From: Cliona cf. orientalis
Lineage: Eukaryota > Porifera > Demospongiae > Clionaida > Clionaidae
DNA length: 64,000 bases
Direction: 5' to 3'
NCBI GenBank assembly: GCA_963930775.1
Contig: OZ005705.1
Coordinates: 434,001-498,000 of the forward strand
Below the pieces are notes generated by a model that ran no database searches, was not told where the DNA came from, and saw only the letters and a program-made list of their open reading frames with translations. Shown in pieces: positions 34,101 to 45,659 of the stretch (position 1 is its first letter; the number at the start of each line of letters is the position of its first letter). Made by a program: the position numbers and the translations under genes.

Positions 34101-37100
34101 TCTTCTGTATCTCTTCAAGCAGGCAATGGACGAGTACGTGTGGTGATTAATGGAACAAATCTACTAAATAATCAGTCTCTAGTACGAGTATCCCTTGCTG
34201 GTGTAAATGCTAGCATCACGAATGCAACAGAGACACAGATTATTGTCGAAGCAGGGACCCTTCCAAATGGTGGTACTGCGAGATCAGGGGCTATAGTCAT
34301 CGAAAGAGATGATGGCACTATCATTGGACTGGGTGGCAATGCTTGGACTTATTATCCATCCTTAACATCTGCCAATGTATCACCTAATATGGGCCAAAAC
34401 GGCACAGTGGTTGCAATTGATCTCTCCCAATTGATCAGCGTACCAACAATTGAGAGTGTGACTTTAGCAGGCGTGCCAGCCATAGACATCAACCTCAATG
34501 CTACTAATATACTCACCGTTCGTGCTGGACCATTGGATTCTACAGCTGTTGGTGAAATCGCTGTCAAGTTTAATGATAACAGTGTACTCAGAATTCCAAA
34601 CTCTTGGATCTACCTGTCACCAGTATCCATCGACAACATCACACCACCAGGAATGCAAGGATACTTCAACACATCCCTGACTCTGAACGGAGGGAATTTC
34701 CAAGCTGATGGGGTGACAGTGGTCTCTGTCACACTAGCAGGAGTGGAGGCAATGATCGAGTCTCAAAATAACAGCCAAATACGAGTGAGAATAACTCGAC
34801 AGCTTAACACGACAACTAGCCCAATAATTGGACCAATTGTTATCGTTTCGAGCCAAGGAGCAACGTTCGTTTCGTCTGATAATTTCACCTATGTTCAAGT
34901 CAGAGTCGATAGTGTTAGTCCTCAGATGGGACAGAGAGGGACAAGAGTGACAGTTTCCGGAGTTGGTTTGCTTCTTGGAGGTACAATGGTGTCTACATTC
35001 TGGCTTGGCAATGTTCCAGCAGATGTTCTCATGAACAACGTGAGTGATAGATCAATCACAGTGGCAGCTGCTGACTTCCCAATGCAGACGAACGTGAGTG
35101 ACATCCGATACATAATGAACACAGGAGCAACGATCACAATTGGAAACTCTTGGAGGTACATTGTGCCTGGGGAGATTCAGTCAGTGACACCGACTGAAGG
35201 AAACATGGGGACCCTCGTCACGATTACAGGGACAAACCTATTTGGAGGAGGAAGCAGTGCTGAAATGGTGATCCTCAATAATGTATCTGCCATAGATATC
35301 ATAGTGAATTACGAAAATTTGATCCAAGTCCTTGCGGGTCCAAGCTCTACGATGCTCAACCCTGGAAATGTGCAGATCATCTCTGATTCTGGAGCAGTGA
35401 CAGAGTCGGCCTCATCAGTGGCATTTGCTTACCTGCAGCCAGGACGTGTTGCATCTGTGTCTCCAGCAGAAGGTCAAAATGGAACTAGAGTTCGAGTGAT
35501 GGGCTCCTATTTTCATAACGGTGAGCGCATACGTCGTGTGTTTTTGGCCGGAGTGGAGGCTGAGATAGTTGACATCAATGAGAATGACATGGCAGCCGGT
35601 TTTCCGGCTACGATCAATTTGATAGCCGGGAGACCTTCAAGACTGGGACCATTCTCAGGTCCTGTCGTTGTCGAATCGAATTTCAACACAACTACAACTA
35701 GCAGCACAAACTTCACCTATCGTCCAGAAGGACTCATCCTCACCATCTCACCAACCGTTGGTCAGAATAGCACCATCGTCACTATCACAGGGCAAGACCT
35801 CTTTGGAGGAGGGACATCAGTCCAGCAGGTCTTCCTAGCAGACATTGAGGCTGATATTATGTCTCAAAACAACACAGAGGTCACCGTAAGTGCTGGTGAT
35901 GCTGTAGATGGAAGCACTGGAGATGTAGTACTGATATCTAATACCAATGCTTATATCAGAAGGATAAATGGATGGACGTACGTAGCAAGGGGAGTTGTCA
36001 ACATGCTGTCTCCTCCTATGGGGCAGTTTGGTACCAGAGTCACTATCAGTGGAGAGAGGCTTCTTCTTGGAGCGAGCAGGATAGAGTTAGTCTTATTTAA
36101 CAACAATATCTCAGCCTTCAGTATCTTGAGCTACACCGACTCATCGATAGTCATTCGTGCCGGTCAACCATCCTCCAGCATTGGATTCACAACTAACAGC
36201 ATCACAATTGTCTCCTCTCTCGGAGGTGTGCTTTATCAGCCATTCTCGTGGAACTATACAGATGCCAGTCAAATAGTGACAGTTGATCCTCCTGGGGGCA
36301 GAAGTTTTACGATGGTAACAGTGACTGGTATGAACCTCTATGGAGGAGGGAGTAGGATAACATCAGTAACTGTTGCTGGAATTCCAGCAGATTCATTCTC
36401 ATCTCCCAACTCCACCATAGTGATGTTTCGAGCCGGGCTCAATACACAAGGCAGTATGCTTGCCGAAGGATTGATCGTGCTGGAGTCAGACACCGGTGCT
36501 CGCACTGAATCACCCGCTCCCTGGGACTATGAGGATGACTGCCCTGCTGGGATGTATGGAACAATAAACAATTGTCTGCCCTGTGATCCAGAGTGTGAGC
36601 TCTGCTTTGGACCAACGGACTTTCAGTGTGACTTATGTGCAAATTTCTCACTCTTTTACTCTGATCCTGACTCTGATAATGTTACTATGCAGTGTGTACC
36701 TACTTGTGCGAATGTCTCCACATTGGATAGAGTGTGTAGGGATGCCTGTGAGCTGAATCAGTATGTCAGAGTGAATAGCACAGAGATGGAGCTGTTCTGC
36801 TACAACTGCAGTGAACTCTGCGACCCTAACCGCATGTGTTCTGGCCCTGAGCCAATCCAGTGTGGTGCATGTCGTTTCTTCTACGATACCCTCAGTGGCT
36901 CATGCGTAGAACGGTGCCCAGTAGGTACTTTCTCCAATGAGTCCAATGACTGCCTGCCTTGTAATGATGAGTGCACGCCAGAAGGTGGATGCTCTGGGCC
37001 GAGTGCAGCAGAATGCAATAGCTGCGTTAACGTTAGTGTTTCAGCCAACTTACTGGGTACGTTCAGCTCGGATTCTAGCGATGTTTGTCTAGAGCAATGC

Positions 37101-38810
37101 CCCAGCAATTTCTATTTAGACGCTGATACTTCCACCTGCCTCCCTTGCTCCCCTGCCTGCATAGGCTGTACTGGACCAACTCCATACGACTGCATAACTT
37201 GTTTAAACAATTCTTTTGTTGAAAATGGTCGGAGAAGGTGTGTCTTGAGCTGCAATCAAAACTCCTCACAGCTCTACTACGACGATGAGAATGGCATCTG
37301 CAAAAGATGCGACAGTCGATGCTCCACGACTGAAGGATGCTTTGGTCCCAGTGCAAGCGAGTGTAACAGCTGTGCAACTCCAGAGCTTGATATGGGAGAT
37401 GATATCCGGGAGTGTGTAATCAGTTGTAATAACACACACTTTCACGAAACAGAGTCAAATTTATGTGTTGAATGTGACTCATCCTGCACAATTGGCTGCA
37501 CCGGTACGACCGCCCAGGACTGCATTGTGGCAGGACCTAGAGCTTTCGATGCAGGAGGTGGCACCATTGCGATAGTTATCATCATCATCATAGCACTGGT
37601 GATCATTGTGGTTCTACTGGCAATTTTCTTATTCTGGACATACAAAAAACACGGCATTTATAAGCCCAATGATAGACCACTGACTCCTAATGATAATATT
37701 GAACTAGGACAGCGTTACACACCTGCTAGTGGTTTCAATGAGACCACACTAACTAAGAAAGATAAAGAGGCAGAGGGGAAAGTTAACCCTATATTCAGTG
37801 AAGATGAACCGCAGGCCTTCTACACTGAAAGAGGACCTGAGGAAGATGATCATGCGGATTCATACATAGACACACCTAAAGCTCAGGATCAAGGCCCAAC
37901 GGAACTCTACACTGACATGACAGCTGCTGAATCGATAAAGAAGAGTGAAGGAGAAACTGGTAGCCAGGACTTACTCTATACAGATATGACACCAGCGCCA
38001 ATGGAAACAGCTGCTGCTCCAATTCTACCACCAAAGCCAGCTGGAGACAAGCCTAAGCCTGCCAAGCCAGAGCCTTATAAGGTTCCAGTCAAGAAGGAAG
38101 AAGAGAGCAAACCTGTGCAGAAACCTACACCACAGTGTCCACCTAGTCCAGAAATGTACATAGATATGGGAGGTAGGACACAGGAGATACGGCTCCATGA
38201 CACTGGCGGCCTTAGTCAAGATCTCTACGACGATGTTCAAGTATCACCACAACAGCCTCCAAAGAAGGATGACAAAGCTCCTCTGATTAGCCAAGGACCG
38301 GACGACCTTTACGAAGACACAGAAGTTGCCGCAACTCAGGCTCAACAGTATATCAAGACTAATAGGATGTCTGGAGCTGAACTGTTGCCACCTACTTCTC
38401 CATTGAGACAAAGTAACGACCCTCCTCCACCCACTCTGCCCCCTAGAGTACCGCAAACTGAACAACCTCCAGCACTACCGTCAAGACCCGTTCCCAAAAA
38501 ACGCCACTCAGCTCAACCCCTACCAGAGACTCCGCTACAGAAATCTCTAAGCGGCACTAGCATATCCTCCACCTCCTCTCAGCCCACTAGTCCTACGAGG
38601 CCAGTTAGCGTATCACCGTCCGTTGATGCTATATACGAGGACACGGCTGTTGTGCCTGCCGAGGAAAGCCTGTACGAGCCCATCCCTGCCAGAGAGGGGA
38701 ATCAGCAACTGATTCCACCACAGCATCATCAGCAGCAAGCGGCGGCAGCACAGCCAGCACCAAAGCCAGGCAAGGGGAATAAGCTAAAAGGAAGGAAAGG
38801 GAAGAAGTAG
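28147..38810 (+). CDS. Giant IPT/TIG-repeat receptor with furin-like Cys repeats and phosphotyrosine-motif tail
   Basis: Exons 28147-28549, 28652-30172 and 31147-38810 encode 3195 residues. The signal peptide is MLWRLALVVCTLVHFEANA. About 24 TIG/IPT repeats follow, with the pattern I..VSP..GQ.GT.VTI.GTNLLGGG...V.LAG..A, many with N-glycosylation sequons. Residues about 2438-2770 are Cys-rich furin-like repeats (for example CDPECELCFGP). A membrane segment (AIVIIIIIALVIIVVLLAIF) begins near 2780. The cytoplasmic tail of about 390 residues has YTDM twice, YIDM once, YEDT twice, YDDV, YEPI and several PxxP runs. YxxM is the consensus for PI3-kinase p85 SH2 domains, and PxxP binds SH3 domains. 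No kinase domain is present. It is probably an adhesion or signalling receptor phosphorylated by another kinase. The start at 28147 gives the best signal peptide. Confidence 0.88.
30846..30960 (+). repeat. Intronic imperfect hairpin
   Basis: Arms 30878-30890 (ACAGAAACAACAG) and 30912-30924 pair perfectly over 13 bp around a 21-nt loop. Weaker pairing continues outward (GAGCAGA with TCTGCTC, and GAAAGT with ACTTTC). It lies in the second intron of the TIG receptor gene. A structured intronic RNA such as a microRNA precursor is possible but unproven. Confidence 0.4.
31104..31145 (+). repeat. (CA)21 microsatellite at splice acceptor
   Basis: A pure CA run of 42 bases ends in the CAG acceptor of the exon starting at 31147, so it replaces the usual pyrimidine tract. 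Confidence 0.9.
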
Positions 38811-39239
38811 ACAATTCCTCTCTCTATCTTTTTTAAACACATTCTATAACCGATAGCTTCACACTTTTTATCCCATACACATTATACGAACTACAATTAA
38901 TTTTTATACTGAGTGAGTGTAGGTAAAGTATTTTATAAATGTATACAATACTATTATTATCGGATAATTTTGTATGGTAATAAAGAGTAGAAAAAAGTTC
39001 AACTAAGGTAAACAGATGCTGGATTTCCACTTAGGAGTAAAGCACAATCATACATAGTGTATCCAAACAACCCAAGGACCCCAAAAGTAGTAGAGTGTTG
39101 TTCTGGCAATAATATAAGAGGCTGTTTGGCATTTTATATGACAGAAGTGACTTTGAGAGGAAGTGAATACAGCTTGAACAAAAAGAGATCCTAGCTGGAG
39201 TTGGTCTGTCTGTGCATGTAGCTATGTAGCAGCTGCTAG
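38811..39239. other. Convergent intergenic region
   Basis: 3' UTR space between the TIG receptor (plus) and the STI1-domain gene (minus). AATAAA at 38979-38984 is the likely polyadenylation signal for the receptor gene. Confidence 0.55.
38979..38984 (+). terminator. Polyadenylation signal, TIG receptor gene
   Basis: AATAAA about 170 bp after the stop codon. Confidence 0.5.
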
Positions 39240-40725
39240 CTAGGAAAAAGACTGAAAATTAACCAGTTCATTATCGATCAGAATTTTGACCTTCCTCTGG
39301 AAGTCTTCATCACCAGATCGCAGCAACCTGTACACAAAACACATGAGATTATAAAATTTGAAGAGGGTGGGGCTGAAATGCCTGCATATAATACCTCTGT
39401 GCCTTGGGAGGGTCATCTTTGAGAGATATGATGAGTTGCTCTATTCGTGGATCACTGAGTGCGTCCTTCACTGGCGCTCGTGATATTATCTCTCTCATCT
39501 CGGCTTCCTCTGTGCTGGACATATTTGCCTCTGAGATGTGGGGAGTGTCTGCTCTTTTGTCCTTTTCTTCTTTATCAGCTAGCATCGTGAAGTGATCACC
39601 CATGAGAGCACAGAACTCTTGAACAAACTTCTGAATCTACAGCGATAATTTGGAGGCATAATATCATATATCGTAGAGAATCAGTAATATCTAAAATTCA
39701 CAGAATGACGCTAAATTGAATGATGCAATATTGAAGGAACTGTATTATATCAGCAAAATTAATGCATAATTATTTAGCTTACCTTTGGACTGTCCCTTGC
39801 CGCAGCTTCAACAGCCTGTGGGTTTGACTGCAGCTGACTCAGCACCTGGCCGAGGGTGGGGTCACTGAAGGCTTCAGAGAGGAATGGATTATCATGAATC
39901 TTCGAGAGCAGATCATCTGTCACCCAGTCTATATAAAATTAATAATAATAATTTGTACATTGCTGCAGTGCTACGATAGTAATCTTTCAGAAGCTCGGTA
40001 TAACACAGACAAAGCTAAGAAGCTACTATAGATATATTATGTGCAGCATTCTTATGATATAATATTATTACATGTATGTGCCCACTCACCTTTTGATTGA
40101 AGGAGGGGAAATGCTTCTTTCATTGCTTGCTGAACCTCAGGAAACTCCAGGCTCGACTTGGCTTTTTCTTTGGGCCTGATGAAGGGAATATCAGACTCGT
40201 CCTTGGAACCTTCCTCTTCTGCTGAGCTGGTCGCAACTGGAGTCTTCTTCTTAGAAGGAGCTGGGGGTTCTCTTTTCGCTTGAGATTTAGAGGAATCTGA
40301 GCTTGAAACAAGAAACCCCTTCTTGAATCCACCAAATGATGATGATGATTTCGAATCGCCAGCAGTTTTTGCCTTAGCTCTTCCTGTTTGACCTCTTTCT
40401 TTTGTAACTTGCTTGCTCTTTGAATCATTAACATTCGCAGCTGGCTTCAATGAGGCATCTTGTCGTGGAGGAGGCTGTACGATATCTGATTGTTCACGGA
40501 CTCCCTTGCTTTGAGTTCTCTGAAATTTTATTCTCGCCAGCTCCTCAGACATGTCCTCCAGTGGAGGAACATCTGCATTTTTAAAAACATTAATGGCTGA
40601 CCCAATGATGGGTGGCATGCAGGGTTGCTATGGTGATCAGCATGTATCTTTTTATGGTGCCACGATCCATTTTTTATACCGTGATACACATTAAGTGACT
40701 CACCTTCGTCAATATCTGCACTCAT
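39240..40725 (-). CDS. STI1/DP-domain protein, possible co-chaperone
   Basis: Exons 40725-40704, 40572-40090, 39928-39783, 39636-39395 and 39327-39240 encode 326 residues. The N-terminus (MSADIDEGDVPPLEDMSEEL) leads into a Ser/Lys-rich disordered region with FGGFKKGFL. Two helical STI1/DP-like modules follow. The first contains LLSKIHDNPFLSEAFSDP and then LGQVLSQLQSNPQAVEAA. The second contains KDALSDPRIEQLIISLKDDP and a final FQRKVKILIDNEL. DP/STI1 repeats occur in Hop, Hip and ubiquilins and bind hydrophobic client segments. No TPR, UBL or UBA domain is visible, so it is not a direct orthologue of these. I cannot name the family. Confidence 0.75.
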
Positions 40726-40876
40726 CGTTTCTTCAAGACTTCGTTACGAGTCTGATGTATGTGTGATCACCTATAAAATCGATGCTTGGCGTCCAAGAAA
40801 GATTTCCCTATTTAATGCGCACCACGCGGACACAAATCAGCTGTGGGGTGGAGTCGCTGGAATTTTAATTTTCATA

Positions 40877-41086
40877 ATGTCGAGTCAGCAATCAGATTCT
40901 TCGAGCGATCTTGAGGCGGAGCGATGGATCGAACGAGGAGAAACTCTCTCTGGCAGTGAGGGCGAACGGCCGACAGAAACCATCACGACCAACGAATCGA
41001 GCCGTGACCCCGATCGCAGCGTAGAAGGAAGCGATCGCTCTTGTTCACTCCTGGACGACTACGCTCTCCTTCTCAGCCACGAGTAA
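40877..41086 (+). CDS. Small acidic Ser-rich ORF, or upstream ORF of the PNPLA8-like gene
   Basis: This 69-residue ORF (MSSQQSDSSSDLEAERW...) is Ser/Glu/Asp/Arg-rich and has no recognised motif. It starts 151 bp from the divergent STI1-domain gene and ends 149 bp before the PNPLA8-like start. It could be a small protein or an upstream ORF in that transcript. Conservation would decide. Confidence 0.3.
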   Translation: MSSQQSDSSSDLEAERWIERGETLSGSEGERPTETITTNESSRDPDRSVEGSDRSCSLLDDYALLLSHE

Positions 41087-41235
41087 AACACCTCAAGAAG
41101 TACCATCGTCACGTATCTTCCTGTATAGACATATTTAAGAGAATCCGTATTCCTAGAACTATCGTATGGACCAGATGTTCGGGCGTGATCGATTTCACCA
41201 CGAAATCACACGCTAGCTAGGCTATCATCGTCACT

Positions 41236-43604
41236 ATGAGGAGCGCCGTGGGCCATCTAGGCCGGAGGGTCGCCATCGGCTGCTGCTTCGTTTGCCGCAG
41301 GGTACACACATGCCACTTTCTCAACTGCAGCCTATTATTTCAGGGTGAAGCACAACTCTACTGCACATATCAATCCACCGTGCCTCATTGCTACAGAGTG
41401 GGCAGTATGTCCCTTCTATCTCTACCACTGTCTAAATCATTACTACCGAAAGACCGTCAATCTTTACGAATGGATACTCGCTCATTAGCTACACCAGTTG
41501 CTCGCCTCCCCGAATTTGAATCAACGGATAATCTCCTAAAAACTTTCGTTCCTCTCGGTCAGAAGACCAAGAAGAACGGCGGTGACAATAAGAGCAGTAA
41601 TTTGCGCCATCTTGAGCAGCTGCGTCGTTTGGTCTATTCGCTGCGCAGGAACCCAGATTTGGCCGGGGAGGCGTGGAAGGTGGGGCTGGTACCCAAGCTG
41701 ATCGAATTCAGCAGATGTGGTGTGAGCGATTTTGAGCAGCAGGCTCGGATGGCGCTGTCGTTGGTCGGCTATGCTCCGCCCTATTCCGGGCGTGGTCTTC
41801 GGATACTCTCTGTGGATGGAGGCGGCACTAGGTGAGTTTTACACGTGGCTTTTATATGAATCAGTGAATATAAGGGAGGAGTATAAATATATAATGCAAA
41901 TCTAGAAAGAGATCTCTTCTCTTCTTGTCCAGAGGTCTGATTCCCATCATCATCCTGAAGCGACTGGAGGAGCTGTGTGGCGTGAAGGTCTACGAGCTCT
42001 TCGACTACGTGTGTGGCACGAGCACGGGAGCACTGGTTAGTGGCCTTCTGTTTGTGAAGAAGAGCACCCTCGCAGAGACAGAGAGGACTTATCGCGAGCT
42101 GAGCATGGAGGTATTCAAGATGAACAACCTGCTGGGTATCTCTCAACTCTTTCTGAATCATGCCTTCTACGACTATAAACTGCTGGAGAAGATTGTCAGG
42201 TACGAGTCGATATCAAGTGATTTTTAGCCACAGCAGATTTCACTATCTACCACTCAAAAAATTAGAATTATATTATGCTGAGGTTCAAATTATGATAACA
42301 AAGTGTAATGTGAGAAGCTCAGCTGCAGAGCCTCCTTCTTTCCTTACCTGTAGGCGAAACAAAGAGGCAGAGTTGATGATGTACGAGACGTCTGCTCAGC
42401 CAGTCACTCCTCGGATCTCTGTCGTGTCCACGGTAGTCAACCAGCCCATCATCCAGCCGTTTCTCTTCTGCAATTATCGCCATCACCCTGACAACCTCAA
42501 GGCGGCCCACTACCTGAGCTCGTGCAATGCGAGGGGATGGGAGGCAGTCATGGCTAGCACGGCAGCTCCTGGCTACTTCGAGGAGGTCAAGCTGGGCAAC
42601 TTTGTCCACCAGGTAAGGTAGGGGAGCACGGCGGAGAGAATGGATGGTCACTGTGCATGCTTTTCACTTCGAACAACCAGATCACTCCATGTATTTTTTT
42701 GGGGGGGAGGGGGGGGGGGGGGCATTTGCCATGACCTTATAATAATATTATGAGATTCTCAACCTCTCTCTGTCTCTCACCCCTCTGTCCCCCCTCCTCC
42801 AAATCACACATACCGTACTTAATCTAATACAACGCATGGAAAAAATAATTTCAATTTTGAAAAACGTGCGTTTTTCTGGTAAAGGTCGTCAATCGCTCCG
42901 TTATGAGAATTCGTAAAATGCTAATTTCTTGCGTTAAATTGGATCATGTGTTGTATTTGATTAACTACGGTACACACCCTTTCTACTTTTATAGGATGGT
43001 GGTTTGTTGACCAACAATCCTTGTGCTGTTGCCGTGCATGAAGCTAGGCTGCTGTGGGGTAGGAAGACTCCGATCCAGTGTGTCATCTCCCTGGGCACCG
43101 GCCTCTACAGAGAGAGAATCAACAAACCACAGAAGAAGAAAGAGAGCAACACCAGTCTCAAGGGGAAACTCACTAAGATTGTGGCCAGTGCTACTGATAC
43201 TGAAGGTATCTTAATAATATTATTATAGCCAATACAAAATTATGGTAAAGGTCGCCATTTAAACATGTTCACAAAATTAATATGCCATAACCATTTTCCT
43301 TCCTACAATTAATATTATTTCTTTGCCTGCAGCCGTTCACACTATATTGAAAGACCTCCTACCTCGCTCCACCTACTATCGATTCAACCCAGAGCTCACG
43401 GAAGACATTGCCATCGACGAAAGTAGACCAGAGAAATTGGAACAATTGGTTCAAGACGCTGACAACTACATCAGGAATAATCATGAGCTGCTCAAATTGG
43501 CAGCTGCCAGCCTGACAGCCGATAAACAGCCTCACCAGCGAGCGGAAGAGTGGGTGCGGTCTCAGTGGAACAAGGCGCAGAGTAAATTCTCTTCATTGAG
43601 ATAA
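41236..43604 (+). CDS. PNPLA8: Calcium-independent phospholipase A2-gamma-like (patatin-like phospholipase 8)
   Basis: Exons 41236-41831, 41933-42199, 42354-42612, 42995-43205 and 43333-43604 encode 534 residues. The patatin domain has the oxyanion loop SVDGGGTRG (about 193-201), nucleophile motif GTSTG (Ser about 229) and catalytic Asp in DGGLLTNNP (about 375). Flanking blocks (HAFYDYKLLE, SAQP..RISVVSTVVN, AAPGYFEEVKLGN, SLGTG, DTYFRFNP-like STYYRFNPELTEDI and DESRPEKL) match PNPLA8. The N-terminus is Arg- and Cys-rich without early acidic residues, compatible with mitochondrial or peroxisomal targeting, and is shorter than the human protein. The enzyme releases fatty acids from membrane phospholipids and is tied to mitochondrial lipid remodelling. 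Confidence 0.9.
42811..42972. mobile_element. MITE copy B with TACCGTA inverted ends
   Basis: A 162-bp element in the third PNPLA8-like intron. The left end is TACCGTACTTAATCTAATAC and the reverse-complemented right end is TACCGTAGTTAATCAAATAC. Copy A at 20602-20769 is in inverse orientation. There is no coding capacity. Confidence 0.85.
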
Positions 43605-43718
43605 TTATTATAACAAGCCATACTTCCAAATTGATTCTTTTTTGCTATTATACCACATCATTTTCAACAATTACATCGATTTTTCATTCCATCTGATTTG
43701 AATTCTGCTACACAGTTC

Positions 43719-43724
43719 AATAAA
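43719..43724 (+). terminator. Polyadenylation signal, PNPLA8-like gene
   Basis: AATAAA 115 bp after the stop, in the 175-bp convergent gap before OXSM. Confidence 0.5.
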
Positions 43725-43779
43725 GAAATATTTTAAGCTAGCTTATGTGAATTTGACTTGGGAATTGAATGCTAATTAT

Positions 43780-45473
43780 TCAGTATTCCCCAATGCACAG
43801 TGATCCATTTGTCCCTCCAAAACCAAATGAATTTGTCACAGCAATCCTTTGTTTCCCCTCAGCCTCTGTTGTCCACGTGGCTGGCTCTCCCGTCACATAG
43901 TTCAAATCGAACTCTGCCTCTCTCTCTTCAAGGTTCAAGTTTGGAGGGACAAGGCCACTACTCACTGACAAAATTGTCAAAATAGTCTCCACAACACCAG
44001 ATGCTCCCATAAGATGCCCCAGCGCACCCTTGGGGGCATATACGAGCAAATTTTTAGCATGTTCCCCCCAAATATTCTTAAAGGCTCGATTCTCAATTGC
44101 ATCTCCCAGCGGTGTCGAGGTAGCATGGGCATTTATGTGGCCCACACCTTCGGGCTCCACACCAGCATCGGCCAGTGCCCTCTTCATTGCGTTCCTCGCT
44201 CCCTTTCCATCGGGACTTGGGGCAGTGATATGATTGGCATCACCAGACATCCCGTAGCCAAGAATCTCTGCATAAATCTTAGCATTTCTCCTCTTAGCAT
44301 GCTCCAGTTCTTCTAGAACCACCACCCCAGAGCCCTCACTCGGTACAAAGCCGTCCCTCTTCGCATCAAACGGTCGAGAAGCCTTCTGAGGTTCATCGTT
44401 GAAGTGTGTGCTCAGAGCCTTTGCTCGACAAAACCCAGCAATGACTATTGGATGAGCTAGCGCCTCACTCGCGCCAGCCACCATCACATCAGCTGCTCCA
44501 CGCGCTATCATGCAGGCTGAGTCACCCACTGCGTGGAGTCCAGTAGTACAAGCCGTGCTGACACAGTGGTTTGGCCCCAGAAGGCCATAGCGAATGCTCA
44601 AGTGTCCAGCACTCATGTTGACGAGCACACGGGGAATGAAATAGGGGGACACTTTGCGATAGTTCAAGTTACTGAGGTAGTTGTGTACTTCAATGTAGTC
44701 CTTGGGGGCGTACATTCCAGCGCTGCCGTAAGAGACACCAGTTCTCTCGCGGTCCTCCTCTGACTGCATGTGAGGGAACCAGTTGGAGTCACTGAGAGCC
44801 TCGCTGGCTGCAGCTAGTGCTAAAATGGAGTCAAAGCTCATCATTCTTTCATCTGACTTGCTGACATGATCCCTGATGTTCAGTTGACCTGGCTCACTGC
44901 CTCTTGGTACAGCTCCAACTACCTGGAGGATAAAGGAATATTTAAATTAAATATTTAATAAGAGAAATAGATGATTTTCATAGATGCATGCATGACATTG
45001 TGTTAATGCCCCATAAGCATCCATACTGTAACTGTCATGGAAACGTTAACATCTTGGCTTCTACAGGGTACATGACACGAGCAAAAGGTTAATCAGTCAT
45101 TATTCTTGTGATCACATGAACATCATGATAGTGTCCTAGTCAGAGTGTACTCGCTTGCCAGTATTTTTGTTTTTGGAAAACTTATACTGGAAAAAGCATG
45201 CAAAATAAAGATATTTTATGCATATATTTATGCATAACTAATCAAAATCAGAGCCCCTTAGGTACAATAATATTATTATTACTATTGTCTATGCACTGTA
45301 GCTACCTGGCAGGGCAATGAGCTGTAGTCAAGCTCATCAGTGCTCTTCATCTTTCTGATGCCACTCTCTCCATCCAGCAGCTTCTTCCAGACCCTGGCCA
45401 CCCCCACGCCAAGGGGAGTCACCAGGCCAAGACCAGTCACTACAACTCGCCTTCTCAACACTGACAGACCCAT
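43780..45473 (-). CDS. OXSM: Mitochondrial 3-oxoacyl-ACP synthase (KAS II type)
   Basis: Exons 45473-45306 and 44922-43780 encode 436 residues. It opens with RRRVVVTGLGLVTPLGVG, typical of KAS II enzymes. The thiolase-fold catalytic triad is visible: nucleophile Cys in STACTTG (about residue 181), His in NAHATSTPLGD and His in KGALGHLMGASG. The end NSFGFGGTNGSL is also characteristic. OXSM condenses malonyl-ACP with acyl-ACP in mitochondrial fatty-acid synthesis, which supplies the octanoyl group for lipoate. The N-terminal extension before the enzyme fold is very short, so the targeting peptide is minimal or a further upstream exon exists. It is divergent from the ferredoxin gene. Confidence 0.95.
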
Positions 45474-45659
45474 ATGTACACTGGAGGTCTCGACTCCTCT
45501 ACACTTTTTCTACTGACGATCTTTTCCTACTAATCACCCGCGAAAATAGTTCGTCGATCAAAAACAAGAGGTCTATGGCAAAGAGGGTGGAGCAATCACG
45601 TGGCTAGGTAATAAGCAGTCCGGCTCCCACGGACTTGGAGACAGAGGGAACCGACAAGA
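45474..45659. promoter_or_regulatory. Divergent promoter (OXSM / ferredoxin)
   Basis: 186 bp between the two start codons. No TATA box. A CACGTGG motif lies at 45598-45604. Confidence 0.55.

Noticed and set aside
31649-35716. Several minus-strand ORFs inside the TIG exon
   Set aside because: Shadows of the repeat-coding frame, which shows clear domain periodicity on the plus strand.
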